Shown here piece after piece: positions 63,005 through 64,000 of a stretch of DNA of 64,000 nucleotides (position 1 is the stretch's first letter; each line of letters starts with the position of its first letter). The position numbers and the translations under genes were made by a program. The stretch is from Aquimarina aggregata (GTDB lineage Bacteria > Bacteroidota > Bacteroidia > Flavobacteriales > Flavobacteriaceae). The stretch lies in contig NZ_LQRT01000024.1 of assembly GCF_001632745.1 (NCBI RefSeq), positions 434,001 through 498,000 of the forward strand, given 5' to 3'. The notes beneath the pieces are model-generated. The model saw only the letters and a list, made by a program, of their open reading frames with translations, searched no databases and had not been told where the DNA came from.

Positions 63005-63030
63005 AAATCCCATTCTCGTGGGATTTTTTG
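63005..63030 (+). promoter_or_regulatory. Hairpin with T tract at the start of the greA leader
   Basis: AAATCCCA (63005-63012), 6-nt loop, TGGGATTT (63019-63026), then TTTG. It begins at the predicted first nucleotide of the transcript. It could cap and stabilise the message or act as an early terminator. Confidence 0.55.
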
Positions 63031-63052
63031 TATTTATATAAACGATGAAGTT

Positions 63053-63529
63053 ATGAGCAAAGTATCTTATTATACTGCAGAAGGGCTAAAAAAGTTAAGA
63101 GATGAATTAAATCAACTTAAAGATATAGAACGCCCAAAGGCATCTCAGGCAATAGCCGAGGCACGTGATAAAGGAGATTTAAGTGAAAATGCTGAATATG
63201 ATGCAGCAAAAGAAGCACAAGGTCTTCTAGAAATGAGGATTTCTAAAATGGAAGCTACATTAGCTAATGCTAGATTAATTGATGAATCCCAACTAGATAC
63301 TTCTAAAGTATTAGTGCATTCTACCGTTAAGATCAAAAATCAAACTAATGGAGCACAAATGACGTATAAATTGGTGGCACAAAGTGAAGCCGATCTTAAG
63401 ACAGGAAAAATATCTGTAGATTCACCTATAGGTAAAGGACTACTTGGTAAAAGTGTAGGAGAAATAGCAGAAATTCAGGTTCCTAATGGAGTGATGAAAT
63501 TTGATATTGTTGAAATTTCAAGAGAATAA
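63053..63529 (+). CDS. greA: Transcription elongation factor GreA
   Basis: 158 residues from the ATG at 63053; an upstream frame crosses the leader hairpin. Coiled coil with ARDKGDLSENAEYDAAKEAQ (acidic tip DLSENAEY) and a C-terminal FKBP-like domain. It rescues backtracked RNA polymerase by inducing transcript cleavage. Confidence 0.97.
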   Translation: MSKVSYYTAEGLKKLRDELNQLKDIERPKASQAIAEARDKGDLSENAEYDAAKEAQGLLEMRISKMEATLANARLIDESQLDTSKVLVHSTVKIKNQTNGAQMTYKLVAQSEADLKTGKISVDSPIGKGLLGKSVGEIAEIQVPNGVMKFDIVEISRE

Positions 63530-63556
63530 ATAGATGTTTATTAAATAATATTTAAT

Positions 63557-63590
63557 GCCTTTTTTGAGAATAATCAAAAAAGGCTTTTTT
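63557..63590 (+). terminator. Terminator of greA
   Basis: GCCTTTTTTGA (63557-63567) and TCAAAAAAGGC (63574-63584), then TTTTTT. Confidence 0.92.
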
Positions 63591-63662
63591 ATGATTTAGA
63601 GATAAGTATAATACAGATAAAAGAACTATATTTCGGAATCATAATCCAACTAAAATTTTATA

Positions 63663-64000
63663 ATGCCTACCCTGTTCACTAAAATCGCTAATGGCGATAT
63701 TCCGTCCTATAAGGTTGCCGAGGATGAAAATTTCTTTGCATTTTTAGATATTAACCCTAATGCAAAGGGGCATACGCTTTGTATTCCAAAAATAGAAGAA
63801 GATAAAATATTTGACCTTGATGAAGATACGTATTTAGGTTTAATGAGCTTTTCTCGTAAAGTAGCTAAGGCTATAGAAAAAACGGTGTCATGCAAACGTG
63901 TGGGGATTGCCGTTGTAGGACTCGAAGTTCCTCATGTTCATGTCCACTTAATCCCAATTAATGAAATGAAAGAAATGACATTTCAGCATAAAATATCTAT
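63663..64000 (+). CDS. HIT-family protein, C-terminus cut by window edge
   Basis: 112 residues visible. FTKIANGDIPSYKVAEDENFFAFLDINPNAKGHTLCIPK is the HINT-type start, and the histidine triad HVHVHLIP lies near residues 91-98. A nucleotide hydrolase or transferase acting on purine phosphoramidates. The last codons lie outside the window. Confidence 0.95.
   Translation, partial: MPTLFTKIANGDIPSYKVAEDENFFAFLDINPNAKGHTLCIPKIEEDKIFDLDEDTYLGLMSFSRKVAKAIEKTVSCKRVGIAVVGLEVPHVHVHLIPINEMKEMTFQHKIS

Overview
The window is AT-rich chromosomal DNA from a member of the Bacteroidota, almost certainly a Flavobacteriaceae. The evidence is the gliding-motility pair GldE/GldD beside MutY and SSB, promoters of the TTG / TAnnTTTG type with no Shine-Dalgarno sequences, TPR-membrane-AraC regulators, an ABC permease fused to an M1 peptidase, and a 29-residue mS38-like basic protein. 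I cannot fix the genus. No rRNA, tRNA, CRISPR array or insertion sequence was seen.

Region 1 (1-29 kb) is an accessory island devoted to secreted peptides. On the minus strand at 1-8.8 kb lies a class I lanthipeptide operon of the kind with a split dehydratase: glutamylation LanB, elimination LanB, two tandem genes for an identical precursor, LanC, a C39-like/VKOR/thioredoxin protein and a C39-peptidase ABC exporter that runs off the left edge. At 9.2-13.0 kb and again at 22.3-26.6 kb is a twin cassette on the plus strand: a TPR-membrane-AraC regulator, a short double-glycine peptide with two cysteines, and a lipoprotein protease (subtilisin S8 in one, prolyl-oligopeptidase S9 in the other). 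Between them (13.6-16.9 kb, minus strand) sits an array of at least nine different small double-glycine peptides in short transcription units. Next to it is a second export operon (HlyD adaptor, C39-ABC exporter, two small HTH proteins, a small acidic protein). One of the HTH proteins ends in a double-glycine leader-like sequence.

Two regulatory codes are visible. (a) A pair of ATTC-nn-GAAT palindromes 21-22 bp apart lies 15 bp upstream of the -33 box of both the lanthipeptide operon and the HlyD/ABC operon, with identical promoter geometry. The same kind of site lies upstream of one protease-cassette peptide, and a degenerate copy lies upstream of the other. (b) Five of the array transcription units share a TCTCA-N5-TGAGA palindrome exactly 11 bp from a TATnnTTG box. 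I infer that the TPR-AraC proteins read code (a); the reader of code (b) is unknown, and the small HTH proteins are candidates.

Region 2 (29-53.4 kb) is ordinary core genome: RNase G, an HU-like protein, MutY, SSB, GldE/GldD, L21/L27, an ABC/M1 export system, AhcY, a phosphopantetheinyl transferase, a thiamine-binding-like protein, PnuC and a NadR-type kinase, ArfB, and a sigma-54 response regulator convergent with a hybrid histidine kinase.

Region 3 (53.4-62.5 kb) is a thiamine regulon. A TPP riboswitch precedes a TonB-dependent receptor, and a second TPP riboswitch with a terminator precedes thiS-thiC-thiE-like-thiD-thiE-thiG-thiH, with no thiF in the window. The window ends with a lipoprotein gene, greA with a hairpin at the very start of its leader, and a HIT-family gene cut by the right edge.
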